From Enoplolaimus lenunculus (lineage: Eukaryota; Nematoda; Enoplea; Enoplida; Thoracostomopsidae): 64,000 nt of DNA. The notes under the pieces were generated by a model. That model searched no databases, was not told the origin of the DNA, and worked only from the letters and a program-made list of their open reading frames with translations. The DNA lies in the NCBI GenBank assembly GCA_030248215.1, contig JASANG010000169.1, positions 1 through 64,000 of the forward strand. The letters run 5' to 3'. The position numbers and the translations under genes are program-made. Shown one piece after another: positions 1 through 10,906 of the stretch. How positions within the stretch are numbered: position 1 is the stretch's first letter; each line of letters begins with the position of its first letter.

Positions 1-1371
1 TCTGAACTCAATATTAGACATGAATCTGTATTTAAATTTTAATTAATATCGATTAAGTTGGGTAAAAATTCGGGCAAATTGGCATTTTCTCCTGCTGGTA
101 TTTTTGTTGTAGAATCGAGTGATATTAATATTTAAAAAAATTTGTGGTTAAAAGAATCTTCGGAAAACGAAAATTTCGGTAGCCGAATGACCTCTCCGGG
201 GAGTATGTGGAACGTTGTCTAGCTACATTGCGGGGAACAGACAGCTGTAAGGGAGGGTTCCTGATAAGTGTGAGCGCCTTTAAAACTGGCCGTGGCCTGT
301 TTCGCATGAGAGGTCGGAACAATTTGAAAGTTGCATTCCATTGATTGGCCTTTAAATTATCAAAATCAGTTCCCCTGTTGTGTCTACAATACCAAGCAAC
401 GCTTGTATGATTGAAAGCATTATACCACCAAAAAAATATTCTTCAAAAAATAATCGCGCTCAATTTTTATAACTCTGAATATTTATTTAAGAGGGCTTCA
501 TAAAATATAATCGATATTATAAATAAGCGAACAACCCCTCCCAGAAGATTTCAAAAATATCTGGGCTTCTAAATGACTGTAGGAAAAATGCGTTAGACAT
601 TCAAAATAACAACTAGTCACAAAATACAGTAAATATCACGTAGAAAAGTTTCAAAACTTCTGGGAATGCAACATCAATAGCCTCGATTGCAATCGAATAA
701 ACGAGTCTTGCATTTGTAAAAACTTTCCAGACCACACAACATTGAGGTCCAATCAGGATCACTGAAATATTACAGGACTGCAATACTCGATGAACTTAGT
801 CCCTATTTACAACTCTCGGTAAGCTCACATTTTTGCAAAAAACACTCCTTCGAAAGATTTCTAGCGTCCGATTATTATAATATCGATTATATTTTTGAAG
901 CCAGTGCAAAAACATTCAGCGTGCTGTGCACCGAAATATACGAAGAACTTGGTGGTAAAATGCTTTCAAATACAAGCATAGCTTCGCATTGTAGACACAA
1001 CAGGGAACTGATTTTTATAATTAAAGGCCAATCAATGGAATGCAACTTTCAAATTGTTCCGACCACTCATGCGAAACAGGCCACGGCCAGTTTTAAAGGC
1101 GCTCACACCTATCAGAACCCTCCCTTACAGCTGTCTGTTCCCCGCAATGTACTAGACAACGTTCCACAAACTCCTAGGAAGGGTCATTCGGCTACCGAAA
1201 TTTTCGTTTTCCGGAGTCCCTTTAACCACAATTTTTTTTAAATATTAATATCACTCGATTCTACAACAAAAATACCAGCAGGAGAAAATGCCAATTTGCC
1301 CGATTTTACCCAACTTAATCGATATTAATTAAAATTTAAATCCCGATTCCGGTATAATATTGAGTTCAGAT
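1..1371. repeat. Foldback element with ~530-bp inverted arms
   Basis: The first ~545 bases return in reverse complement at about 840-1371: TCTGAACTCAATATTA opens the left arm and TAATATTGAGTTCAGA closes the right arm. Homology is strong to about 421/959 and continues more weakly to about 530/850, leaving a loop of roughly 300 bases. The arms differ at perhaps one base in ten, so the copy is old. The left tip falls on base 1, so the element may start before the window. I see no transposase; the small open frames in the arms look like chance. Confidence 0.85.
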
Positions 1372-2472
1372 GCCACAAATTCCATTCTTGTTGGACCCCT
1401 GGTTACTGCCCGCTAACAAAAGTTTGTAAACCATATATTAATCTTAGCTAATAACTTTCGTAAAAAAGCGACGAAATGTTGCGAAAACTTTAAAAAAAAA
1501 TTTTTACGCCTTCCATCCGAAAAACTATCGGTTAAAGGTTCAAGTTCAAAGGTGCTGATATACGAGATTTTTGGTCCATGTCACTTTTAGCGTTGCCCCG
1601 TTTTCCGGTAAGATTGCGAAAAAGCAAGCTTAGACTAGACTATATCTTTTGCCTATGGTGGGTTTTTTCAACGCTTTGGTTTTAGGCTTAGTGATACGCT
1701 TAATCTACGGTTTTACGGTCATAATAGTAACTCTGGCAAATTTTCTAATACGTGTTTGATTGGATACACCAGATGTTTTTGCGTGCTTACGTTCACTGTA
1801 TATATAGCCATGATGAATATCAATTAATAGCAGACGTCGCCTTTGTTTCTAATGCTTCAGGGGCCAATGTAAATAACTGGGGCGAAACAGTATTAAGCAT
1901 ATTCCTAAGCCTAAGCCTAAGCGTAAGAATGAATATCATCCTACGCCTAAGCCTAAGTATAAGCCTAAGCCAAGCAAAACAAGTTAGTCTAAAACTTAAG
2001 CGTACTTTTTGTTAGCCCCACAGAAAAACGTTCCGCTCCTGATCTTTACACGGGTCCTTCAAAGGATGCCTAATTTTACGCACAATGCGTTTGCTAATAA
2101 ATCCAGCTTAATATTTGATCTCAAACTATTGCTTTGTATATTTTAATTTTGCTACTTTGCTTGATGCAACTTTCTCAGATGTGTAAACGCGTTAGTTTGG
2201 ACTCAACTTGCTAACATTATATACAAATTCTGTTATGCAGGATTATGCCCAGAGCGGTACATTTTTTCGCTACACATATAGATACCGAAAGAAAAAATAT
2301 ATTACATAGCTAAGTTTTCGAACTATTAACCTGTAATGGATTGAGTCGAGATATCTGCACGCAGTCCATATAGATGCCAACATAATGAACCTAGAGCTTG
2401 CACTTTAAAACCGTTCAGTATAATGAGTTTTAAATACTTTACAAGTTTGCTATAGTCTATTTTTACAACACC
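1372..2472. other. Intergenic, apart from a hexamer tract
   Basis: AT-rich sequence with no gene-like frame. The only structure I see is the CCTAAG-rich tract listed separately. Confidence 0.5.
1903..1978. repeat. Degenerate CCTAAG (TTAGGC-type) hexamer tract
   Basis: Runs of CCTAAG, CGTAAG and TATAAG follow one another. On the other strand this is (TTAGGC)n with errors. The same theme recurs at 32461-32545, 38040-38095 and 62298-62362, in one case inside a TIR element, so it is repeat-borne and not a telomere. Confidence 0.6.
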
Positions 2473-2714
2473 GTAAATTCCGATGAGCTGATTAATCAAC
2501 TCAGACAGCGAATTACAAATTTCGGATTATTTCTGAGTTAATATTAACTAAATCAACTCGCTCTGAACGAGTGTAATAACGGGTGAGTTGAATAATTTGC
2601 TCAGAAAGAGTTCAATGAATTCTGAATTTGGAGTTCTGAAGGACCTAACTCAGAACGCAGGCTTCTGAGTGAAGTCGATTCATTCTGAATTAAAATCACC
2701 TCACTGGAATTTAC
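2473..2714. mobile_element. MITE of ~240 bp with CTCAGA-type internal words
   Basis: GTAAATTCCGATGAGCTGATT at the left is matched by the reverse complement of AATCACCTCACTGGAATTTAC at the right. The interior is full of CTCAGA/TCTGAG words in both orientations. It codes for nothing. I found no clear target duplication. Confidence 0.6.
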
Positions 2715-3111
2715 AATGATTATATATCTTTCAAAAATATAAAAAATTACACTAAAACTATAAGGGTTGTTAAAATCGCAAGGCGTCCATTTGTTAACTC
2801 ACCCGCATCACAAGTTTATGGCTGCCTTGCTAGCAAATGCTACTTTTGAGACAAACTTGTAGTGTGTATTCTATGCATGTCATGTGGTAAAAACGTTAAT
2901 ATAAATTTGGTAACAATAGCCATGTTATTCCGTTGTTAGTATTATTTTGGCATCATATCTAGGATCCAATTAAGCCCTTCTTTTTACGCTCGCAATTTTC
3001 CTAATACCTTACAGATAGCGCAATGTTTTAGGCTACAATTGCTATATCTAAAATAAAGACAACGTCAACTGCAATATTTAAATGTTGGAAATAATTTTAG
3101 ATGGGCCTGTG
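2715..3111. other. Intergenic, nothing recognised
   Basis: AT-rich, no open frame of note, no repeat that I can place. Confidence 0.4.
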
Positions 3112-3327
3112 TCGCAGGAAAAATTACCCCCAAAAATGGCCCCCGGGCACATTTTCATGGGAGTCCATTAAAAAGAGACCTCCGGTCATTTTTAGGCGGT
3201 CAATATAGAAAAGAAATATCGACACCCCCATGAAATAATGACCCCCAATTCAATCCAAGGTTGCAGCAATAATGACTATAGGAGCTGCCTAATAAGTAAA
3301 TGTGCTAAATATAACGCCATCATGACT

Positions 3328-4319
3328 GGTTCACGTTATAAATAATGCAGCTAGGTCACGTTTTGTCACGCTGTATATATTGGGTAACATTTTGTCTGCG
3401 ATGTAACCCAATATGATATTCCAAAAACGGTGGTTGTCTGCCAACATCACGTATCGGTCACGTTTTGTCGTACAATATATATGATATTCCCTGCATTGTC
3501 TGTCAGTATCATATGTTCATTTCAAAAATGTCTACCGAGTCAGTTGCATAACTAGCTTTGAAAAGTCATATGATACTAACAGATATGCGCCGTTAGTATC
3601 ATATGATATTACGACATAATGTGAATAAATGCTAATATATTATGGCGGTAAATTTATATTTTAGCACGAAAATTTAAAATTTGGCGGGAAATTCAATCTT
3701 CTGGGAAACTCAAATTTTGGTGGAAATTTAAATTTTGGCGCGAAAATTTAAAATATGGCGGGAAAATTTAAATTTCGGCAGGAAGATTCAATACGACACA
3801 ATGCAAATAAATGCTAATATATTATGGCGGTAAATTTATATTTTGGCACGAAAATTTAAAATTTGGCGGGAAATTCAATCTTCTGGGAAACTCAAATTTT
3901 GGTGGAAATTTAAATTTTGGCGCGAAAATTTAAAATTTGGCGGAAAAGTTTAAATTTCGGCAGGAAGATTCAAAATTTGGCGTGAATGTTCAAATTTTGG
4001 CGGATTGTCATATGATACGTCTTAAACTACATAATGGAATATCATATGATACTCCGAATCCGTCTTGCTGCATATCATATCATATATACTCAGTTAATTT
4101 GGAATATAATATGATATCCAACAATAAGTCTGATTGTGTCATGTGACATTCGAACACTTGTATGTTGATATAACCTGTGTGTCCGTGCCTTGTATAGCAA
4201 TATCACATGATATTCGACTTTTGTCTGTCCGTATCATATGGTAACAAAAATTTATGTTGCTGTCGAATCAAAATGTGACTAAGCGTGACCCGACTGTTCC
4301 TGTTATAAAAACGTGAACC
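3328..4319. mobile_element. Nested TIR element carrying a GGCGGGAAA minisatellite
   Basis: GGTTCACGTTATAA and GGTCACG at the left are mirrored by CGTGACC and TTATAAAAACGTGAACC at the right. Just inside the ends lie many copies of ATCATATGATA. The centre is the tandem array listed next. It is non-coding and nested within the GACCCCC element. Confidence 0.6.
3612..4005. repeat. Minisatellite of AAATTTGGCGGGAAATT units
   Basis: Repeats of roughly 20 bases, AATTTTGGCGNGAAAATTTA, fill this stretch. A higher-order unit of about 182 bp (ACGACATAATG...) occurs twice in tandem, from 3612 and from 3793. The core TTTGGCGGGAAA is the E2F-type word that is also seen at 34500-35185. Confidence 0.75.
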
Positions 4320-5163
4320 CCGCATTAACACTCTTGGTAGATACCTTCATTAAGATTTTGTCATTCAGTACTTTTGCAGATGTAAACTCATGTGCCCTCA
4401 ATGAAATTGAGCAAAATTAACAGTTGTCGTAGTTGTTCCTTGTTTGGTTTCAAGTCTTTGCTGCTTTATGACCATGTAATTAGTCATACTATTATAACGT
4501 CCCTCAAAGAAGGATTGCAATAAAACTAGTATCACCGGTATCGGCATATGTAGGTTTGGCAACATCAAAATTTGAAAATAAGAACCGGAAAAAATATGGA
4601 GTCGCCACATCATTATTTCTAGGTGAGTTTAAGACTTGTTCACTAATCAACGAGAAAAATTACTAATAATTCACAAATTCCGCAGTCAGAAATAAAGATA
4701 TTATTTCGAAATAAATGTTGACAGCGCAGTCCTTATTTGTAGTCACACACACCTCAAACATAAAATGCTAAAGTAAGCACAACCTTTAACAGTACAGCGA
4801 TGAGGGCCCTCAAACCAGAATGGTGGCTACGCCAATGTATTCGTTTGTTTAAAATATCCAGTAAATTTTTCTCTTGAACACCAATTTAGCTTCATCGTGT
4901 TCCGCAAATTATGAGCGAAAAGAGTGGTTTGCTTGGAAGTAATTTATTTTCACTGAAGTTAATTTTATTGCGGTCAACAGTTCTGTGTAAAACTGACCGG
5001 GGGTCTCTTTATAACGAGGGTCATTTCTTCATGCGACGCTGTCAGAATTGACCGGGTGATCTGTTTTTATGAGGGTCATTTCTTCACTTGTCAGTACTGT
5101 GAAAATGGGACCCCATGAAAATATGCACGGGGGTAATTTTTTGGGGGTCATTTTTTATGCGAG

Positions 5164-6200
5164 AGCTTTGAAATTCTATATGCGTTTTTCGCATATGTTG
5201 CCGATAATTTAGATGTGATATTGACATGTTCAGCATTACCTTACTGAAAACGGCGGTTATAAAATAGTATTAAAATACTTGGGATCTTTTTGGGCCAAAG
5301 AGTCAACCACAAGCAATTAGAGTAGCTACTAATATCTAAAATCCAAGTTTCGAAAAGGACTAACCGCTTTAATCACATAGCTACTGCGATGTGTTGAAAG
5401 CATAGATTGTTTTGAGAGCTATGAACAGTATAAACGGGAATTGGTAAATTCATTGGCAGTTGTCTGTGGTCATTTTGTCAATAAAATGAAGTCTAATTGA
5501 AAGAGGAATTGCGTGAATGCAGTAAAAATGACAGTACAATTTGACCACAAGTACGTAAATGAGGTGGATTATGGTAGAACATAGATTGACGCTGGAACGC
5601 TAATGATACAGATTTGGGGGATGCTTATTGCTCGCACTAAATCGCCTACGTGATACTCTTCTAATTCAAAGGTAGTGCTCGCTGCATAGCTTTTAAACCT
5701 TAAGATGTTTTGAACCCGGCCTCAATTACGAGATTTCTTGCGTCAAACGGAAAATAGTGATTTAGTATAGAGCAAGTTGTTTAAAATTTTAATAGTTTAA
5801 AAATGTAAATATATATTGCCGAACTTTGTCGGATTCAGCTGTTTCATAACCGAATCCGAACCTCAGTTTTTTGCCGAATCCGAATCTGAACTTTTATTGC
5901 CATCATGCGGGTATGATAAGTATCAAAGAGACAAATTACACTGCACACAGTGTTTCCTTGGTTCTTAAAATTAGTATATACTCCTTACCAACAAAATACG
6001 CTGAATCCGAGTTGTAATTAATTATTAGTTTTCAACCGCGCGAAACTACCCTTCTTGCTAATCAATATATAAATTATACGGAAGCTACCTAATACAATGA
6101 TGATGAAATCGCACAAAAGCCTAGCTAGCTAAGTCCATGGTTGCTTCAGAATGTGGAATAATACCTCAAGATTATGATGGGCAACAATATACAAAATATA
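5164..6200. other. Intergenic with a CCGAATCCGAA-rich patch
   Basis: No gene is visible. At 5815-5905 the words TCGGATTC and CCGAATCCGAA recur, which looks like one end of another MITE family of the iterated-word type; its partner end was not found. Confidence 0.4.
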
Positions 6201-6960
6201 CGACGTTCTCGTTACCGTTCATCTAAATACCGGTCTTCGTATGGTTGATGTGAGGTTGCATCACGAGTACTATGTTTCCGTACACCACTAAGTCCTTTCC
6301 CACCCATACTCGACGTGCTTGTTTGTTATATCACACGAATCATACGTCATGTCGGTGTGAATTTCATTGCGGTGCTCTTTCGTATTCACGGCTTTGGTTT
6401 TGCAATCGCATATGATGGTGCTTACCGCCGCCTCCCTCTGAAGAGTTTTGGGGTAAGAATACTCAGATTCTGGCATTCGTGGGCCTTTGACCCGGTTTCT
6501 AAGCTTTCGACGCCATCATGACACTCATTCTCGGAAGACTCGATTTTCTCCAACGTCAAGTACGTACTTCTCCTTATATCGTCGAACGCTCTTGTTTCTG
6601 GTCTGGTTTCATCTTTCCTGAAGCTGTCCATTTCCTCGCGTGATTCTTTACGCTCGCGTAGTTGTTTACCAAAGGGATCGCGCTTGAATTTTTCCATAAT
6701 TTTGATCCGTTGCCCCCGAATTTGCGCATCCGTTTTGGCCAATTGCACGTGTCTTCAAATTGTTTCATATCGCCTTCGTATTGCGAACAAGCCCGCTTCG
6801 TTGCTAAATCCATCCATGGATGAGATTGCGAATTGTCTCTTCCGAGATTCTGGGTACATTGAATTGTAAACGCTCTAATACTGTTCCATTAACAACATCC
6901 GCGAAACCGGTGAATAAGTTGCCGGCGGCGCATACCAAAATGCACGTCGCCTATTCGGCA
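6201..6960 (-). pseudogene. Broken coding remnant, family not recognised
   Basis: Reading leftwards from 6960, three overlapping open segments in different frames look like one former protein. The first is NLFTGFADVVNGTVLERL, running on to an EETIRNLIHGW stretch. The second is a charged, coiled-coil-like part with DLATKRACSQYEGDMKQFED and KIMEKFKRDPFGKQL. The last is a tail with VSTIICDCKTKAVN. Frame changes near 6750 and 6450 break it, and a stop ends the first segment near 6820. No introns or flanking poly(A) are evident. It could be a decayed retrocopy, or a real exon cluster that I cannot parse because a GTAAGC follows at about 6426. I do not recognise the family. Confidence 0.4.
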
Positions 6961-7138
6961 CCTTTCGTAGTTGAATATCCCGCAAATGCATTGCCATGAA
7001 ACGTATTACAGCTTCACACTGTTTCCGCGTGAAATTGTTGTCTGTAAAATAGAAGTAGGTCGGGCACGAAATATATTAACGTTTAAAAGTTTTGTGGCTG
7101 GCATTGCGTTGATATTCTGGAACAAATTATAAATATAA

Positions 7139-7290
7139 CCAGGGTGCAACCAGAATTCCGGTTCCGGTAGGAAAATCCGGTATTTTTCACTTTCCGGTTC
7201 CGGTAAGAAATTCTTTATTTCTTCACCGGAATTTTCCGATATTTTTGGTGTTGAAAAATTTTTCTCATTCGAAAATTTAAGAAAAATTGA
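7139..7290. mobile_element. hAT-like MITE family A, one end
   Basis: CAGGGTGCAACCAGAATTCC begins the family A tip, followed by repeated CCGGTTCCGGTA words. The matching right tip is not present nearby, so this is a fragment. Confidence 0.6.
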
Positions 7291-7494
7291 CATATTATTC
7301 TAACTTATTTATCTAAAATTGTCCGAGCGTTGCATTGCCAAAATTTTCAATTTACGCCATACTCCATAATTTATCATACGTTTCTACCTACTGTAGTTGA
7401 GGATTGGCTGGAAATGTTGTAAAGCACGTTATAGAACCCTGTGGTGTTTTGTTATACGTAAACTTTCTAAATTACGTAAGTTAGTAAATTATTG

Positions 7495-7850
7495 GGTGCA
7501 AAGCGCAACCGGGTTATATCGGAGACGTAACAGCAAATTTATACCGGAATCGGACTCGGAACTACAAATTTTGTGACAATATATACGTATATATACGGAT
7601 AATTTGTATTAACAAGTATATATAATATTGATTTTATTGATTGGTGTCTGTTGGCTGGCAACAGTTTTTAAAATCGTCGCATGGGCAAAAATTGGGGTTG
7701 ATTATTTGCTTCATACAGCTAAACTGCAATCAATAATTGTTAAGTTAACTCATAGAATTTTTTATGCAACATCACAACGTGCAATCGGAATCAGAATTCG
7801 TGTTTAATCTTAGTTGTAATCGGAATCGGAATTCCGGTTGCACAATGCTA
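7495..7850. mobile_element. MITE with ATCGGAATCGGAA words
   Basis: GGGTGCAAAGCGCAACCGGG opens it and GGAATTCCGGTTGCAC closes it. The ends carry CGGAATCGGA words, as at 57352-57558 and 57988-58085. It is non-coding. Confidence 0.55.
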
Positions 7851-7875
7851 AATTAGAATCAAGAAGTTACTTGGG

Positions 7876-8262
7876 ATGTGCCGATACCAAAATTTTTGCC
7901 GATACCGATGCCGATTCTTATTTTAAAATTTTGCCGATGCCGATGCCGATTCCAAGTTTAGTACACCATGATTAATAAGCAGATAGAATACTACATTACG
8001 TTATCATATCAAGGCTAAAACCCTAACCATCATAAACTATTATAATTTTATAAGAACGGATAAATTTCAATTAATTTTTTCAAACACAAACGCAAGAGAG
8101 ATAACAATTTTCCTGAGCAGACACACTATTGTGCGTCCAGAAATGAAATTGATAGCATGCCATCTGACTGTTATGTGCAAAAAATATCGGCAAAGAATAT
8201 ACTCACGAAAAGTGCCGATTATTATCAATGCCGATGCCGTTTAATCGGCACATCCCTAGAAG
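7876..8262. mobile_element. hAT-like MITE family B (GCCGAT words)
   Basis: TGGGATGTGCCGATACC at the left and ATCGGCACATCCCT at the right form the TIR. At least five GCCGAT or CCGATACC words lie just inside the left end, and fewer on the right. AGAAGTTA lies immediately after the right end and two bases before the left end, consistent with an 8-bp target duplication. Confidence 0.7.
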
Positions 8263-8706
8263 TTATGTATACTTTTCGTATTCGATCGCTATCTTTGTAT
8301 AAATAATCGTATTATTGTGGTACGCAGATGCATTTTAGCTTTATTTGCCAGTATTAACGTGTTAAATAAAGTATATAGTTATCACGCGGGCCAGTAGATA
8401 CGTATATACGTAGTTGTGCATGCGTGTTTACACATAGGTTATGCCTGTCGATATTACGAATTTTAAGCAGTATTTTCAAAATCCAAAGGTATGTGACATA
8501 AATGTCCGGCTTGTTTATAGCAAAGTTTGCTGTTGTCGCAACACTATCTGAGGTTTTGTAATATTCTCCGTAGCAATCCCGGCATGATGTTGGATTTTTT
8601 TACTTTTTTTATTCGAATAGTGGTTCAATGCTCATTTTTGCACAATATTTGTATATATGTGGCATTAGAAAAATATGTTTTGAAGAACCTCTTTTGTTTA
8701 TAACTA

Positions 8707-9328
8707 TTAGGGATGTGCCGATACCAAAACCTTTGCCTATGTCCCCATTCCAGTTTTAATACACGATGCTTAAAGAACATAGGATACTGCATTACTTCTA
8801 AACGATTATAATTTTATGAGAACGGTTGATTCAATTAATAGGGCGCAACCGGAATTCCGGTTTTGGGATTTATTCATCTTCCGGTCCTGGTTACGGCATT
8901 TTTTACCTCCCGGTTCTGGTTCCACAAAATTGTTACCGATATTATAAATTCCGGTATTAAATGTTGGTCGGTAGAAATTAAGATATTTTACTAAAAAATG
9001 GGGATAAAAATTACGTACATAGATTTCATTAGTATAGTATGTCAACCTTGACAATCGCCGAAAACAAACATCGAAGATAGATTTAGCTTCCGTGGATTAT
9101 GAAAATCCAAGACGCAAAAAAATTTAATGAATTTTTCGGTGACATGTATATAATTTTCATTTTCCGGCTCCGTTTCCTGTAATTTTTTCAAATTCCGGTT
9201 CCGGTAAATTGTAATTCCGGTTGCACCCTGACTGTTGTATCTATGTAGAAAACTTTGACAAATAATCGGCAATTTTTTCCAGTACAGATTATTACCAATG
9301 TCGATACCGATTAATCGGCGCATTCCTA
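8707..9328. mobile_element. hAT-like MITE family B, with family A nested inside
   Basis: TAGGGATGTGCCGATACC opens and GATTAATCGGCGCATTCCTA closes the element. The interior is interrupted by a full family A element at 8839-9230, so family A moved after this copy of B had landed. Confidence 0.65.
8839..9230. mobile_element. hAT-like MITE family A, full length
   Basis: TAGGGCGCAACCGGAATTCC at the left matches TTCCGGTTGCACCCTG at the right. Each end has CCGG(T/A)(T/A)CCGG words followed by TAAATT. At about 390 bp it matches the size of the family A copies at 46718 and 55379. Confidence 0.7.
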
Positions 9329-9343
9329 AAAATAGTAGAGTTG

Positions 9344-9420
9344 CCCCGGAGCCGGGTGTTTACCGGTGCCGGGGCCGGTACCAACCAGGGCAAGTTAGAA
9401 CACGTAAAGATAACTATTAG
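9344..9420. mobile_element. GC-rich MITE end (CCGGAGCCGG / GGGGCCGG words)
   Basis: GCCCCGGAGCCGGG and GTGCCGGGGCCGGTACC resemble the ends of the element at 20661-20960 and the patch at 24776-24860. Only one end can be placed. Confidence 0.4.
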
Positions 9421-10054
9421 TATTAACATGAGCGGTATATATGTACCTATAGTTTTCTAGTTTACTATGGCACCAACATGTTGCGGATTTATACTAATAT
9501 TTGAATATAGTCTCACATAAAACGTTACGTTATTTTAACTGAACATGTACGCATATAAAATTAAGACCAACAAATCGAAATTCGAAATTTGAGTAAAATA
9601 CTTCTTGGTTTTGTAGCAGCTTTAGTTGTATATGCTTATTTTTTGTGGGTTAAATAAAATGTGTAATAAGGAAGTTAATAAAATGTTAGCAAAAAGTGCT
9701 CGGTATGGAGTTACTTATCTACACAGTATCTTTTATTTCTTTACATGTTTGAGATTGTAGCACGGCCTTGCGTAATGATTGGCACTTAACTATTTGGAGC
9801 GTTACGTACATATGTATCTTCGTATTTCTCAATGCATGATGAATTGATTTACAGCGGAAACAGAAGAAATAAGCGTTAGTTCAAACACATACGTAGTAAT
9901 GTTCATTTTAGGTTTACATGCGAATCTAATATTCTGTTGTTCCATAGAGGATGAGCCTGTACTGTCAAAAAGTTTATTACGTAGTAGTGTCTTCATCGCA
10001 CTTCTCTATTGTATTCCTAACGGCAGGATTTCTGCCCCACATGCCCTGCTGCCA
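9421..10054. other. Intergenic, nothing recognised
   Basis: AT-rich with short chance frames only. I see no convincing gene or repeat. Confidence 0.4.
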
Positions 10055-10583
10055 CATGGTGCAACCGGATATTTGGCTCCGGCAAAAAATCGGCATACAG
10101 CTCTGGTTTTTTAACCTACCACTATTTCTAGTTATGCCAACTACCATTGAACTGATTGACTTATTTATACATATTTTTTCGGCCGTGTCTGCAATGTAAA
10201 GCTTTGCATATGTCCGTGTATGATCACAATCTTTATTGGGTTATAAAACGATGAAAAACCTGATAACGATGACCAGTCTTATTTTACTTGCGTGATCCTA
10301 CTAGGCACCTCTATTTTATAACTAAGGAAAACTCGATGCTCTTAAAAGCAACATGGACCAAACAAATACTGCAACTGAACGCAACTGTACAAAAGCGTAG
10401 AATAATGGAATTAGGGTCGTTTTTAAAGTGTTAAAAATGCATCGTCATGAGATCTTTAAAAAAAATTTAGCCACGTTCTGATATTTGAATCAATGTAGTG
10501 TTTGCTTTGAATTAATTATCCGGCTCCGGCAGGATACATAGATTATCCGACTCCGGTATTTTTTACTATGTGGTTGCACCCTG
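10055..10583. mobile_element. hAT-like MITE family J, copy 1
   Basis: CATGGTGCAACCGGATATTT opens and ATGTGGTTGCACCCTG closes it, with GGCTCCGG words at both ends. The interior aligns with 62044-63023, including ATTGCAACTGAACG-type and TATTAAAAATGCATCG-type stretches. The flanks TGCTGCCA and TGGTGCCG agree at 6 of 8 bases, a plausible worn target duplication. Confidence 0.65.
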
Positions 10584-10819
10584 TGGTGCCGGGACATTCA
10601 TTCTGTTATGGTTGGGAATATATGATACATTAAGCTGAACGCGGATGTTTATTTCAGTTTTCAAGTGTAGACTTATTAGGGAATTAGTTACAAAGTAATA
10701 ATACACTAATACAGTAGGGTGTGACAGTTACTTAGACGTCGTCGACTATATGAATCTCTTTACAAGCGCCAAATCTTAATAAGTTCCTGAATATCTAGTA
10801 CGTACATCGATTCAAATTC

Positions 10820-10906
10820 ATGATGTCTTGGGCGCCACGTCCGTTGGCTTCGATGAAAGCGTCGCTTCGTCGCAGTTTTAGCATTGACGAAGAAGCAAGC
10901 ACTCAG
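10820..10906 (+). CDS. Proposed first coding exon of hexokinase
   Basis: It codes [12 protein letters not shown], a basic KASLRRSFS stretch and an acidic IDEEASTQ end, then CAG/GTGAAA. Phase 0 matches exon 2, which begins [10 protein letters not shown]. The short, variable leader before the first helix is normal for hexokinases, so homology cannot prove it. No hydrophobic mitochondrial-binding leader like that of mammalian HK1 is seen. Confidence 0.6.

Larger units (their letters stand above)
3112..5163. mobile_element. Long-TIR element, GACCCCC family, copy 1
   Basis: The left end (TCGCAGGAAAAATTACCCCC, then CATTTTCATGGG and AAAGAGACC) is mirrored at the right end (GGGGGTCATTTTTTATGCGA preceded by CCCCATGAAAATATGC and GGGGTCTCTTTATAACG). 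The TIR is therefore at least about 150 bp and built from GACCCCC blocks. The interior at about 4720-4980 matches, in reverse complement, the interior of the copy at 14453-15557, which shows both are one family. No transposase frame is visible. A second TIR element is nested at 3328-4319. Confidence 0.7.

Noticed and set aside
1903-1978. Telomere or interstitial telomere scar
   Set aside because: The hexamers are degenerate and the same type of tract lies inside a MITE at 32401-32577, so a repeat-borne origin is simpler.
9899-10199. Two overlapping plus-strand frames with hydrophobic stretches
   Set aside because: They run into the family J MITE at 10055 and have no family resemblance; chance frames are likely.
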